Origin: Acidaminococcus fermentans
GTDB taxonomy: Bacteria > Bacillota > Negativicutes > Acidaminococcales > Acidaminococcaceae
Assembly: GCF_009696675.1 (NCBI RefSeq)
Contig: NZ_VULN01000010.1
Location: 34,379-98,378, forward strand
DNA: 64,000 bases
Reading direction: 5' to 3'
The notes under the pieces: generated by a model
The model's input: the letters and a program-made list of their open reading frames with translations, nothing else
The model's database searches: none
What the model was told of the DNA's origin: nothing
Position numbers and translations under genes: made by a program
Shown: one piece after another, positions 52,253 to 60,727 of the stretch
Numbering within the stretch: the first letter of the stretch is position 1
How the letters are laid out: the number at the start of each line of letters is the position of its first letter

Positions 52253-52899
52253 TCCGGTTTTTCCTCCTTCAGGACCACTTTCAGATCTTCCACCAGCTTC
52301 CGGATCCGGTCGTACTGCATCTTGAAGCTGACTTTATTGGCAATGAGACGGGCAGTGGACGGGAACACCGTGGCCACTTCCTTCAGATGATTTTCTCTCA
52401 GGGTACGGCCTGTCTGGACAATATCCACGATCATTTCGCTGAGCCCCACAATGGGCCCCAGTTCGATGGAGCCGTTCAGTTTGATGATTTCCATCTGCAT
52501 CCCCAGTTTGTCGAAGAAATCCGCGGCGCATTTGGGATACTTGGTGGCCACCCGCATATGGGCGTAATCGGTGATTTCCGGCAGCACTTTGGCTTCCGGC
52601 ACCGCCATCATCAGATGGCAGCCCCCGTAGCCCATATCCAGCAGTTCGTAGATGTCCTTCCGTTCCTCGTTGAGCACATCCTTGCCGATGATCCCGATGT
52701 CCGCCGCCCCGTATTCCACATAGGTGGGCAGGTCCACGGTCTTTACGATGATGAACTTCACTTTGGTCTCTTCATTGGTGATAACCAGCTTCCGGGAATC
52801 CTCCACCACATTGTCCGCGGCGTAGCCCACCTTGGCCAGCAGTTCCACAGACTTGGCGAAAAGTTTTCCCTTGGGCAGGGCAATTGTCAAATAATCCAT
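52249..52899 (-). CDS. hisG: ATP phosphoribosyltransferase, short form
   Basis: 216 residues: the short HisG that lacks the C-terminal regulatory domain and needs HisZ. TIALPKGKLFAKSVELL start, YVEYGAADIGIIGKDVL, and PRPP loop DIVQTGRTLRENHL. First committed step. The adjacent hisZ agrees with the short form. Confidence 0.97.
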   Translation of the reverse strand: MDYLTIALPKGKLFAKSVELLAKVGYAADNVVEDSRKLVITNEETKVKFIIVKTVDLPTYVEYGAADIGIIGKDVLNEERKDIYELLDMGYGGCHLMMAVPEAKVLPEITDYAHMRVATKYPKCAADFFDKLGMQMEIIKLNGSIELGPIVGLSEMIVDIVQTGRTLRENHLKEVATVFPSTARLIANKVSFKMQYDRIRKLVEDLKVVLKEEKPE

Positions 52900-52911
52900 T
52901 CCCGTTCTCTC

Positions 52912-54087
52912 CTATCCTACATATGCTACGGCTTCACACCGGTTGGCTGCACAGGCCTTGGCCGCTTCTTCCGGGGTCAGGGCGTTGGTGGCCACCTTCA
53001 CGTTCTTGCCGCCGTTCCGCAGTTCCAAGGCTTTCCGGATGGCTTTTTCCTGGCATCCCGGAGCCCAGGCCACGTAAATGTCCCATTTGGATTCCCGGTT
53101 GAACCGGCCGTCCCGGCGCAGGGACAGGATGATCCGGTCGATGCCCAGGGCAAAGCCCGTAGCCGGCTCCGGATCCCCGAAGGCTTCCATCATATGGTCG
53201 TACCGGCCGCCGCCGCAGATGTTGAACCCGATCTGAGGGGCATAGGCTTCGAACACCATACCGGTGTAATAGTCGAAATTCCGGATCAGGGACAGGTCGA
53301 AGGACAGATACTGGGCCACTCCGTAGGCTTCCGTCAGCTTGTAGATGGCTTTCAGGTTCTTCAGGGCGTCCAGGCTCTTCTGGTTCTTCACCCGGCCTTC
53401 CAGAGTATCCAGCAGGTCCCGGCCGCCCTGGAGGTACAAGAGCTCCCGGAACAGGTCCTTCAGCTCTTTGGGGATGAACCGGTCAGCAGCTTCTTCCAGC
53501 CCCACCGCGTTGTGGGTGAGGATCATGGTCTTTACGAAGTCCGCCTGTTTTTCCGTCAGCCGGGCTTCTTCCATAAGCCCGGCCAGGAAGGCGCTGTGGC
53601 CTACGCTGATCAGGAAATCCTGGAGCCCGGCAGCTTTCAGGCTGCTGACTGCCAGGGCCAGCACTTCCGCATCCGCCATGGGCGCTTCCGCTCCGATCAT
53701 TTCGATCCCCGCCTGGGAAAATTCGCACTGCCGGCCGGCCTGGGTCTGTTCATGGCGGAACACATTGGCAATGTAGAACAGCCGTTTCACACCCTTGTCG
53801 TTCTTCAGCCGGGTGGCAACCATCCGGGCCAGGGGGGTGGTCATTTCGCTCCGGAGCATCACTGTCCGGTTGTTCCGGTCCATGAACCGCATGCTTTCGT
53901 CGCTGATGCCGGCGCCGCTCAAAGCGAAGGTGTCGGCGTATTCAAAGGTGGGGGTGATGGCTTCGTCATAGCCCCAGGAAAGGAAGTTCCCGGCCACCCG
54001 GTCTTCCAGTTCCCGTTTCAGCCGTGCATCCCCCGGCAGGATATCTTTGGTCCCGTAAGGGATCCGCAGTGCAGTACTGTTGCTCAT
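52912..54087 (-). CDS. hisZ: ATP phosphoribosyltransferase regulatory subunit
   Basis: 391 residues, paralogous to histidyl-tRNA synthetase but without the anticodon domain. RIPYGTKDILPGDARLKREL, motif 2-like RSEMTTPLARM, YYTGMVFEAYAP and ICGGGRYDHM. It forms the hetero-octamer with short HisG and senses histidine. The ATG overlaps the yerC-like stop. Confidence 0.95.
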   Translation of the reverse strand: MSNSTALRIPYGTKDILPGDARLKRELEDRVAGNFLSWGYDEAITPTFEYADTFALSGAGISDESMRFMDRNNRTVMLRSEMTTPLARMVATRLKNDKGVKRLFYIANVFRHEQTQAGRQCEFSQAGIEMIGAEAPMADAEVLALAVSSLKAAGLQDFLISVGHSAFLAGLMEEARLTEKQADFVKTMILTHNAVGLEEAADRFIPKELKDLFRELLYLQGGRDLLDTLEGRVKNQKSLDALKNLKAIYKLTEAYGVAQYLSFDLSLIRNFDYYTGMVFEAYAPQIGFNICGGGRYDHMMEAFGDPEPATGFALGIDRIILSLRRDGRFNRESKWDIYVAWAPGCQEKAIRKALELRNGGKNVKVATNALTPEEAAKACAANRCEAVAYVG

Positions 54088-54386
54088 TTCTCTTTAGCTC
54101 CTTCAGTCAAAATGGGGATCAGGGTTCGGTATCCACCTGCTCCATAGTTCAGACAGCGATTTACCCGGGATACCGTAGTGCTGCTGGCGCCCGTATCTTT
54201 GACGATCTTTGCATAGTTTTCGCCCCGGTGAAGACGCACCGCCACTTCCAGCCGCTGGCTCAGAGCCTTCAGCTCGTTGGGGGTGCAGATGTCTTCCAGG
54301 AAGGCCAGGCTCCCGTCCACATCCTTCAGCAGAGTGAAAGCCTTGGCAAGCTGTTTCAGTTCCCGTTCGTTCAATCCGGCTACCAT
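54084..54386 (-). CDS. TrpR-like YerC/YecD family regulator
   Basis: 100 residues from ATG 54386 (AAAGGGG site). The core DICTPNELKALSQRLEVAVR and the HTH YAKIVKDTGASSTTVSRVNR are the TrpR/YerC pattern. As first gene of the his operon, with a four-base overlap to hisZ, it is a good candidate for the operon's own repressor; TrpR-type HisR regulators have been predicted in Bacillota. Which effector it binds is not visible. Confidence 0.85.
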   Translation of the reverse strand: MVAGLNERELKQLAKAFTLLKDVDGSLAFLEDICTPNELKALSQRLEVAVRLHRGENYAKIVKDTGASSTTVSRVNRCLNYGAGGYRTLIPILTEGAKEK

Positions 54387-54461
54387 GATCGTAACCCCTT
54401 TCTGTATCATAGGAATCCATGCGGTGCCGGTGTTCCGGCACAACCGCTTTACTGATTTAAT

Positions 54462-54490
54462 ACTTTACTACGATGATGCGATAAATGCAA
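54462..54490 (-). promoter_or_regulatory. his operon promoter
   Basis: Minus-strand TTGCAT (54485-54490), 17-base spacer, TAAAGT (54462-54467). CTTTACT occurs twice on the plus strand 16 bases apart (about 54447 and 54463), overlapping the -10, a possible operator for the TrpR-like protein. No T-box seen. Confidence 0.65.
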
Positions 54491-54560
54491 GTAGTTTTTT
54501 TGAATTTGTGAAAATTTTTTTGGCCGGCCAGCCCGTCCCGGCCTCCGGTTTTCTCCATTA

Positions 54561-54590
54561 AAAAAAGACCTGGCAAAAACCAGGTCTTTT
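54561..54590 (-). terminator. Terminator of the flavin oxidoreductase gene
   Basis: GACCTGG / CCAGGTC stem with A6/T4 flanks, 35 bases past the stop at 54625. Confidence 0.88.
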
Positions 54591-54596
54591 CCATAG

Positions 54597-54622
54597 GCCG
54601 CTGACCGTTGACAGCTGACCGC
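54597..54622. repeat. 7-bp repeat array after the flavin oxidoreductase
   Basis: CGCTGAC, CGTTGAC, AGCTGAC: three heptamers between stop and terminator. Confidence 0.6.
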
Positions 54623-54624
54623 CT

Positions 54625-56571
54625 TTAAATATCCATCCCCGCCCAGTGTCCCCAGTACACTGCATTGGTGATGGTGGATACTTTGGCGGCGTCTCCGATG
54701 ACTCTTACGAAGGGGGCACAGTCCCGCAAAGCCTCCACCACATCCGTCCGGGAGCGCTGGCCCAGAGCGCAGATCACCGTATCCCCGGGCACCAGCACCT
54801 GGGCCCCGGAGGGATCCGTGCACAGGATCCCCTCTTTGGTCACTTCCACCCCTTTGTAGCCCGTATGGACCCTGGCGGTTTCGGCAATCTCCGCCAGCAG
54901 CAGGGGACGATGGCGCACATTGGCGTCCGGAGCCAGGGTGGGCCGCATTTCCACGATTTCCACCTTTTTTCCTTCCCGTCCCAGGTGGATGGCACATTCA
55001 CACCCGGCCAGGCCGCCGCCGAACACCACCACATGGTCTCCCACCTTGTCCTTTTCCCTGTAGTAGTTGTTCACGATCACCACATTGTCCCCGTCCAGGC
55101 CCTTGATGGGCGGCACCAGGGGCCGGGAACCGGCGGCGATGATCAGGGCATCGGGCTTTTCCGCCTCCACGGTTTCCGGGGTGGCTTCCGTGTTCAGCCG
55201 GATCTCCGCCCCTGCCTTCCGGGCCAGCAGCTCGTAGGTATGGGCCAGTTCGTACATCTCCCGTTTGAAGGGAATGGCCTGCTCACTTTTCAGGATGCCC
55301 CCCACTTCTCCTTCTTTTTCCATCAGGATCACCCGGTGGCCCCGGCGGGCAGCAGTATAGGCAGCGTACAGGCCCCCAGGGCCTCCGCCCACCACAACCA
55401 CTTTCTTCTTCACCGATGCCGGCTGGACTTCTGTCCCGTCCAGCTCCCGGCCAATCAGGGGATTCACCGTGCACCGGCGGGTGCTGGTGGCCGCCCGTTC
55501 CGCCATACAGGTGAAGCACCGGAGACAGTGGACGATTTCTTCATCCCGGCCTTCCTCGATTTTCCGGGACGTTTCCGGGTCCGCCAGCAGCTGCCGGGCC
55601 ATGTACACCACATCCGCCTTCCCAGAAGCGATGATTTCCTCCATCATGGCCGGATCCGTCAGGCCTCCGATGGTGGCCACCGGTTTGGACACATGCTTTT
55701 TGATTTCCGCCGCCAGGTACACGTTCCGGCCGTGGTCCTCGAACATAGAGGGATGGGTGATCCCGAAGGTCTTCTGGTAGGTGCCGGCGGAAACATGGAT
55801 CAGGTCCGCATAAGGTTCGATGGCCTGGGCAATCTTCACCCCTTCGTCCAGTCCGTAGCCTCCTTCCGCAAATTCCGCCCCGCTCATCCGGAATTCGATG
55901 GGGAAAAAGGGCCCTACCGCAGCCCGCACCGATTTCAGCACTTCCACTGCAAACCGGGTCCTGTTTTCCAGGGATCCCCCGTATTCGTCCGTCCGGTGGT
56001 TGAACAGCGGGGACAGGAACTGGTTGATCAGCCACCCGTGGCCCCCGTGGATCATCACCATTTCAAAACCCGCCCGTTTGGCCAGGCTGGCTGCATGGCC
56101 GTAGGCTGCCACAATGTCGTCGATCAGATCTTTGGTCAGAGCCCGTACCGGCACCCCGTCGGCCCGGACCCCGTCGCTGGGGCCCCACTGGTGGAGATTG
56201 TGCTGTTTGGTCTTGTCCGTCATGTAGGTGCCGGCAAACTGGCCGGAATGGGACAGTTCGATGGAAGGGATGGCTCCGTGCCGGCGGATGGCGTCGGCGG
56301 TATAGGTGGCGCAGGCCAGGGAATTCAGGATGCTTTCATCCAGATGATAGGCGTGGGAACCGTCGGTGGCCGGATGGACCATCAGTTCCGAGACGGTCAC
56401 CGCCCCGGCCCCGCCTTTGGCCCGGAGTTCGTAAAAAGCCGTGGATTTGGGGCCGATGCACCCGTCGTTGGTAATATCGGTACCGCCCATGGGAGCGGAA
56501 AAGATCCGGTTCCGGAAGGTGGTGCGGCCGATGGTGATGGGGGTGGACAGATGGGGAAATTTGCGCAGCAT
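54625..56571 (-). CDS. OYE/FAD oxidoreductase of the 2,4-dienoyl-CoA reductase type
   Basis: 648 residues. Residues 1-340 are an FMN TIM barrel (TTFRNRIFSAPMGGTDI, MIHGGHGWLINQFLSP). Then comes a [4Fe-4S] site HCLRCFTCMAERA...RRCTVNP. From about 385 an FAD/NAD module follows (VVVVGGGPGGLYAAYTAARR, VVVFGGGLAGCECA). The layout is that of FadH, enoate reductases and the BaiCD/BaiH bile acid enzymes. It reduces an activated C=C bond; the substrate is unknown. A LysR gene lies upstream in the same direction. Confidence 0.9.
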   Translation of the reverse strand: MLRKFPHLSTPITIGRTTFRNRIFSAPMGGTDITNDGCIGPKSTAFYELRAKGGAGAVTVSELMVHPATDGSHAYHLDESILNSLACATYTADAIRRHGAIPSIELSHSGQFAGTYMTDKTKQHNLHQWGPSDGVRADGVPVRALTKDLIDDIVAAYGHAASLAKRAGFEMVMIHGGHGWLINQFLSPLFNHRTDEYGGSLENRTRFAVEVLKSVRAAVGPFFPIEFRMSGAEFAEGGYGLDEGVKIAQAIEPYADLIHVSAGTYQKTFGITHPSMFEDHGRNVYLAAEIKKHVSKPVATIGGLTDPAMMEEIIASGKADVVYMARQLLADPETSRKIEEGRDEEIVHCLRCFTCMAERAATSTRRCTVNPLIGRELDGTEVQPASVKKKVVVVGGGPGGLYAAYTAARRGHRVILMEKEGEVGGILKSEQAIPFKREMYELAHTYELLARKAGAEIRLNTEATPETVEAEKPDALIIAAGSRPLVPPIKGLDGDNVVIVNNYYREKDKVGDHVVVFGGGLAGCECAIHLGREGKKVEIVEMRPTLAPDANVRHRPLLLAEIAETARVHTGYKGVEVTKEGILCTDPSGAQVLVPGDTVICALGQRSRTDVVEALRDCAPFVRVIGDAAKVSTITNAVYWGHWAGMDI

Positions 56572-56686
56572 GGTATAGTGCCTCCTAAAATATTTTCCAG
56601 TTTTTTCCGCCTTTCACCCTACCATAAAAAAGAAGCTGCCGTCCAGCAAAGAAACAGCAGTAGATATAAATAAATCATTGATAGGA

Positions 56687-57550
56687 CTATTTCCCCTGGG
56701 GGCACACCGCCAGCAGTTCCTGAAACAGGGGTTCTTCCGCCCGGTTTTGGGGGCACACAAAGGACACCTGCCAGGGGGAGGTCTCCCGGAGGGGAATCTG
56801 CCGGAGAGGAGCCTCCACCGGATGGATGGCCGCGTCGATGCCGATGCCCCGGCCTTCCTGGCAGAACTGGTAAATCAGGCTGCTTTCCATGGTCTTCACT
56901 GCAAAATGTGGGGTAAAGCCAAAATCCCCGCACCGTTCCACCACATTGTGGTAAATGGAAAAATGCTCGTTCAGACACAAAAGAGGCTCCCCCTTCAGGT
57001 CTTCCAGGGACAGGCTGTCCCGGTCATAAAGGGGATGCCCCGGGTACACCACCGCTTCCACCGGCGCCTGGAACAGTTCCCGGCGGAAGAAACCTTCCGG
57101 AGCCCGGGACCCTACACAGAATCCGCAGGACAGGGTCCCTTCCTGGAGCAGCTCAAGGATGTTTTCGTTGAAATCCTCCGCCCATTCCAGCCGGAATTCC
57201 GGGTGCCGGGCCGCTGCGCTCTGGAGTTTCTCGATGGAAATCACATGGAGCACCCCGCAGGCAAATCCCACCCGGAGCCCCTGCTGCTGGCGCTTCAGTT
57301 CCTGGATCCCCAGCTGGAGCCGGAGCAGCTGGGCGGAGAAGGAACGGCTGTATTCATAGAAATAATCCCCCTCCCGGGTAGGCACCACCCCTTTGGGAGT
57401 ACGGACAAACAGCCGGGCCTGGAGCTCCCCTTCCAGCACCCCGATGATCCGGCTCACCCCCTGGGGCGTCAAAAACAGCACCTTCGCCGCCTGGTGGATG
57501 CTCCGTTTCTCATAAACCTGCAGAAAACACCGGATAGCCCGGGTATCCAT
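56687..57550 (-). CDS. LysR-family regulator
   Basis: 287 residues from ATG 57550 (AAAGGAGGGG site). HTH at residues 3-60 (IRCFLQVYEKRSIHQAAKVL ... LTPQGVSRIIGVLE). C-terminal periplasmic-binding-like effector domain. Probably regulates the adjacent oxidoreductase gene, which lies 115 bases downstream. No own terminator is seen, so readthrough is possible. Confidence 0.88.
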   Translation of the reverse strand: MDTRAIRCFLQVYEKRSIHQAAKVLFLTPQGVSRIIGVLEGELQARLFVRTPKGVVPTREGDYFYEYSRSFSAQLLRLQLGIQELKRQQQGLRVGFACGVLHVISIEKLQSAAARHPEFRLEWAEDFNENILELLQEGTLSCGFCVGSRAPEGFFRRELFQAPVEAVVYPGHPLYDRDSLSLEDLKGEPLLCLNEHFSIYHNVVERCGDFGFTPHFAVKTMESSLIYQFCQEGRGIGIDAAIHPVEAPLRQIPLRETSPWQVSFVCPQNRAEEPLFQELLAVCPQGK

Positions 57551-57617
57551 GGCAATCCCCTCCTTTGGGAGGATTGTAACACGGGTGGAAGAGGGTGTCA
57601 ACGGATGTAGGATAGGA

Positions 57618-57643
57618 GTGGTTAAGTGGTTAAGTGGTTGATC
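57618..57643. repeat. 8-bp tandem repeat AGTGGTTA
   Basis: AGTGGTTA twice and AGTGGTTG once in the LysR-metN gap. Confidence 0.5.
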
Positions 57644-57663
57644 ATTCGATGATTGCCGTCCCC

Positions 57664-57691
57664 GCACTCTGCACTCTTTACTCTGCACTTA
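57664..57691. repeat. 7-bp repeat array upstream of metN
   Basis: CACTCTG, CACTCTT, TACTCTG, CACTTAT: four heptamers of a sequence unlike the TTGACCR type. Confidence 0.65.
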
Positions 57692-57705
57692 TGCCCCAAT
57701 TCCCA

Positions 57706-57734
57706 TTGACAAACTGTACTTTATACGGTATCAT
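57706..57734 (+). promoter_or_regulatory. metNI promoter
   Basis: TTGACA (57706-57711), 17-base spacer, TATCAT (57729-57734). Start of the riboswitch transcript near 57741. Confidence 0.85.
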
Positions 57735-57749
57735 TTAATACGCACAGAA

Positions 57750-57912
57750 TTCATCCAGAGTAACGGAGGGACTGGCCCTATGAAGTTACGGCAACCATCA
57801 GCGGCTTTGGCCGGCTGAACGGTGCTAAGTCCATCAGGCGTGGCCTGAAAGATGAAGATGAGTGAGCCAATCTGATTCCTCTTCATTGCTGATGAAGAGG
57901 AATTTTTATTTT
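57750..57912 (+). ncRNA. SAM-I (S-box) riboswitch with terminator
   Basis: P1 pairs TTCATC (57750-57755) with GATGAA (57851-57856). Core sequences GGAGGGACTGGCCC, ATGAAG...CGGCAACC, GGTGCTAAGTCC and CCTGAAAGATGA are the conserved S-box elements. The expression platform is a perfect 12-bp terminator, 57875-57886 with 57892-57903, followed by TTTTATTTTTT. The 3' P1 strand can instead pair with CTCTTCAT as antiterminator. High SAM turns metNI off. Confidence 0.95.
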
Positions 57913-57930
57913 TTACGGAGGTGAACCCCC

Positions 57931-58968
57931 TTGATAGAACTCCAGCACATTGACAAAGTCTATCATACGGCTTCAGGGGACCTGCATGCCCTGAAGGATA
58001 TCAATCTGACCATCAACGAAGGCGAGATCTTCGGCATCATCGGCCTGTCCGGGGCTGGCAAAAGCACCCTGGTCCGGTGCATTAACATGCTGGAAAAGCC
58101 CACCAGCGGCAAAGTCATGGTGGACGGCCAGGAAATGACCGCCCTGGGCGAGGAACAGCTGCGGAAGGCCCGGCAGAACATCGGCATGATTTTCCAGCAT
58201 TTCAACCTGCTGTCCAGCCGCACCGTATTCGGCAACATCGCCTTCCCTCTGGAAATCCAGGGCATGGACAAAGCCGCCATCCAAAAGAAGGTGGAACCCC
58301 TGCTGGACCTGGTGGGCCTGAAGGACCGGGCGGACCACTACCCCAGCCAGCTGTCCGGGGGCCAGAAACAGCGGGTGGGCATTGCCCGTGCCCTGGCCAG
58401 CGACCCCAAGGTGCTGCTCTGCGATGAAGCCACTTCCGCTCTGGATCCCCAGACCACCGAAAGCATCCTGAACCTGCTTCGGGACATCAACAAACGGCTC
58501 CACATCACCATCGTCATGATCACCCACCAGATGAACGTGGTAAAGGAAATCTGCGACCGGGTGGCCGTGATCGAAAACGGGGAAATCATCGAACAGGGGT
58601 CCATGGTGGACATTTTCACCAACCCCCAGAAAGCCACCACCAAAGAATTCGTGGCCAGCATCCAGCACAACGACCTGCCTGATTTCGTCAGGAAGCTGGA
58701 CATCCACAAGGACTACAAAGCCGGGGATAAGGCCCTGGTGAGCCTGAGCTTCATCGGGGACAGCGCCGGCGAACCCATTGTATCCGTGCTGATCAAGGAA
58801 TACGACACCAATGTGAACATCCTGACGGCCAACATTGAAACCCTGCAGGATACCCCCTTCGGGACCCTGCTCATTGAAGTGGAAGGGGACGAGGACCATT
58901 TGAAAAAAGCCCTGGATTACCTCCACGAAAGAAAAGTGAAAGACGAGGTGATCGGTTATGTCTCCTAA
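57931..58968 (+). CDS. metN: Methionine ABC transporter ATP-binding protein
   Basis: 345 residues from TTG 57931 (GGAGGTG eight bases upstream). Walker A GLSGAGKST (38-46), signature LSGGQKQRVGIARALA, Walker B VLLCDEATSALDP. The C-terminal NIL domain from about 265 (VSVLIKEYDTNVNILTANIE) senses methionine in this family. Controlled by the SAM riboswitch. It overlaps metI by 11 nt. Confidence 0.97.
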   Translation: MIELQHIDKVYHTASGDLHALKDINLTINEGEIFGIIGLSGAGKSTLVRCINMLEKPTSGKVMVDGQEMTALGEEQLRKARQNIGMIFQHFNLLSSRTVFGNIAFPLEIQGMDKAAIQKKVEPLLDLVGLKDRADHYPSQLSGGQKQRVGIARALASDPKVLLCDEATSALDPQTTESILNLLRDINKRLHITIVMITHQMNVVKEICDRVAVIENGEIIEQGSMVDIFTNPQKATTKEFVASIQHNDLPDFVRKLDIHKDYKAGDKALVSLSFIGDSAGEPIVSVLIKEYDTNVNILTANIETLQDTPFGTLLIEVEGDEDHLKKALDYLHERKVKDEVIGYVS

Positions 58969-59620
58969 TATGATCCATCTGCTGATCAAGGCCCTGGGCG
59001 AAACCCTCTACATGGTAGCCCTGTCCGCCGCCATTGCTTCTCTGTTCGGGATTCCCCTGGGGGTCATCCTGACCATTACCGGCAAAGGCCACATCAAGGA
59101 AAATGCGGCTCTCCACAAGACCCTGGGCTCCATTGTGAACGCTCTCCGGTCCGTGCCCTTCATCATCCTGATGGTGGCCATTATCCCTATCACCCGGATC
59201 ATCGTGGGGTCTTCCATCGGCACCACCGCCGCCATCGTGCCTCTGACCATTTCCTGCACTCCGTTCATTTCCCGGATCATTGAATCCTCCCTGCTGGAAG
59301 TGGATCCCGGGGTCATCGAAGCGGCCCAGAGCATGGGGGCCTCCCCTCTCCAGATCATCTGGAAGGTGCTGCTGCCGGAAGCCATGCATTCCATTGTGCT
59401 GGGCATCACCCTGGCGGTGATCAGCCTGATCGGTTCCAGCGCCATGGCCGGTGCCCTGGGGGGCGGCGGCCTGGGTGACCTGGCCATCCGTTACGGGTAC
59501 CAGCGGTTCCAGGCGGATACCATGGTGGCCACGGTCATCGTCCTGATTGCCCTGGTCCAGTTGGTCCAGACCATAGGGAACAAGATTTCGGCGAAGCTGA
59601 ACAAGACGAAGATCAAATAA
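58958..59620 (+). CDS. metI: Methionine ABC transporter permease
   Basis: 220 residues, five predicted membrane helices. The EAA loop is EAAQSMGASPLQIIWKVLLPEA. Partner of MetN for D/L-methionine import. No metQ lipoprotein gene follows; the operon ends in a hairpin, so the binding protein must be encoded elsewhere. Confidence 0.95.
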   Translation: MSPNMIHLLIKALGETLYMVALSAAIASLFGIPLGVILTITGKGHIKENAALHKTLGSIVNALRSVPFIILMVAIIPITRIIVGSSIGTTAAIVPLTISCTPFISRIIESSLLEVDPGVIEAAQSMGASPLQIIWKVLLPEAMHSIVLGITLAVISLIGSSAMAGALGGGGLGDLAIRYGYQRFQADTMVATVIVLIALVQLVQTIGNKISAKLNKTKIK

Positions 59621-59624
59621 AAGA

Positions 59625-59650
59625 GGGGGTGTGAAAAAATTCACACCCCC
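59625..59650. terminator. Hairpin after metI
   Basis: GGGGGTGTGAA-AAAA-TTCACACCCCC, perfect 11-bp arms, five bases past the metI stop. The plus side lacks a T run, but the minus side has TCTTTTATTT, so it may act in both directions. Confidence 0.65.
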
Positions 59651-59861
59651 TTAGCTGTAGAGCCGCATAGCGGCTCAAGTCCGGAGTCAGAAGTCTGGAG
59701 CCGAAGGTTAAATTTGCAGGCAAATTTTTTGAATGTGTAGAACCGTTGAACGAAATGATTTCTCAGATTAATTGCGATTCTGGTTCTACAGAATCAAAAG
59801 GATCCGTCCAGCCAGACGGATCCTGTCCTGAGGCTTCCGACTTCAGACTCCCGACTTCCGA
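59651..59861. other. Repeat-filled gap between metI and the DUF192 gene
   Basis: No gene. It contains a 7-bp array AGTCCGG/AGTCAGA/AGTCTGG (59678-59705), the AAATTTG-CAGG-CAAATTT hairpin (59710-59727), TGTAGAACC (59736-59744) inverted at 59782-59790, the hairpin at 59800-59823, and a reverse-complement-like 7-bp array CTTCCGA/CTTCAGA/CTCCCGA (59834-59867). Confidence 0.7.
59800..59823 (-). terminator. Terminator downstream of DUF192 gene
   Basis: GGATCCGTC / GACGGATCC, perfect 9-bp arms, followed by TTTTGATT on the minus strand. Confidence 0.6.
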
Positions 59862-60230
59862 CTAAGGGGCTGTTGCGCATGCAACAGTCCCTTTTATCAT
59901 CCCCACTTTCAAACCCAGCCGCTCTGCCTCTCCTGCTTTCAGTTCCAGTACGGAACTGGCTTTCAAACAAGCGGAAAGGCCCAGCCAGGGATGAAGGTTC
60001 CGGACGATTTTCACGATTTCCATATTTTTGTTGAAATACACTGCATCGATGGCAAATCTCATGAAGCACATATGGATGCTGTTGGTGGGGTTCAGCCACA
60101 GGCCGGCGGCCGGAGGCAGGGGCTTCCGCAGCATCAGCCCCCGGAACCGTCCCCACCAGGTGTCGGCGATTTCCACATCAATTTGTATTTGGGAACGGTC
60201 CCCGAAGGACCAGGTTTCATGATTGGACAA
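59862..60230 (-). CDS. DUF192 family protein
   Basis: 122 residues from TTG 60230, chosen for AAGGAGAATCCAAA upstream. DUF192 pattern: EIADTWWGRFRGLMLRKPLP, GLWLNPTNSIHMCFMRFAID and ASSVLELKAGEAERLGLKVG. Function unsettled. DUF192 genes are often found beside Tad pilus loci, as here. It has its own terminators before and after. Confidence 0.82.
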   Translation of the reverse strand: MSNHETWSFGDRSQIQIDVEIADTWWGRFRGLMLRKPLPPAAGLWLNPTNSIHMCFMRFAIDAVYFNKNMEIVKIVRNLHPWLGLSACLKASSVLELKAGEAERLGLKVGMIKGTVACATAP

Positions 60231-60302
60231 TTTGGATTCTCCTTGGGAGGCTGCTGAAAGCAGCGTCCAGCTTGCAGTCAATAGTCAGCAAAAAAAAGAT
60301 AC

Positions 60303-60321
60303 CATCTGCCAAAGGCAGATG
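60303..60321 (-). terminator. Terminator between tadC and DUF192 gene
   Basis: CATCTGCC / GGCAGATG stem, followed on the minus strand by GTATCTTTTTTT. It separates DUF192 expression from the pilus genes. Confidence 0.7.
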
Positions 60322-60330
60322 CTTTTGAAC

Positions 60331-60678
60331 AAAAACGCAGCCGTACGGCTGCTAACCCACCACCATTGCGCAAGCGCAACGGTCCCCCGCCCTTGTAAAG
60401 GGCGGATATACGCTCGGGCTGACGCCCATTGCTTTTGGCCACCAGTACAAAACCTGTGTGCCTTAAAACGAGGGACTTTATATCCCAAGTTTTTATCCGC
60501 CCTTGTAAAGGGCGGATATACGCTCGGGCTGACGCCCATTGCTTTTGTTGGCCACCAGTACGAAACCTGTGAGCCTTAAAACGAGGGACTTTACGTCCCA
60601 AGTTTATATCCGCCCTTTTCAAGGGCGGGGGACCAGCCGCAGGCTGGTGGTGGGTTAGCAGCCCCCGCTGCGTTTTTC
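60331..60678. mobile_element. Inverted-repeat element with internal tandem repeats (MITE-like)
   Basis: About 348 bp, no gene. The ends are inverted: AAAAACGCAGC, five variable bases, then GCTGCTAACCCACCACC at the left, and the reverse complement at the right. Each end continues into a hairpin and GGTCCCCCGCCCTT. Inside are two tandem copies (60389-60498 and 60499-60611, 110 and 113 bp) of a unit starting GCCCTTGTAAAGGGCGGATA, plus a partial third. The end module matches the elements at 26506 and 26704. Confidence 0.65.
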
Positions 60679-60727
60679 TTCATAGGAACCCGCCTGCCGC
60701 GGGTTCCCTCCTTCTGCTTCAGCCCCC

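Noticed and set aside
54387..54560. T-box or histidine attenuator leader for the his operon
   Set aside because: No T-box core sequence, no run of histidine codons and no terminator between promoter and first gene.
60389..60620. 110-bp tandem repeats considered as CRISPR or a duplicated gene
   Set aside because: Only two full copies, no spacers, no open frame; they lie inside an inverted-repeat element.
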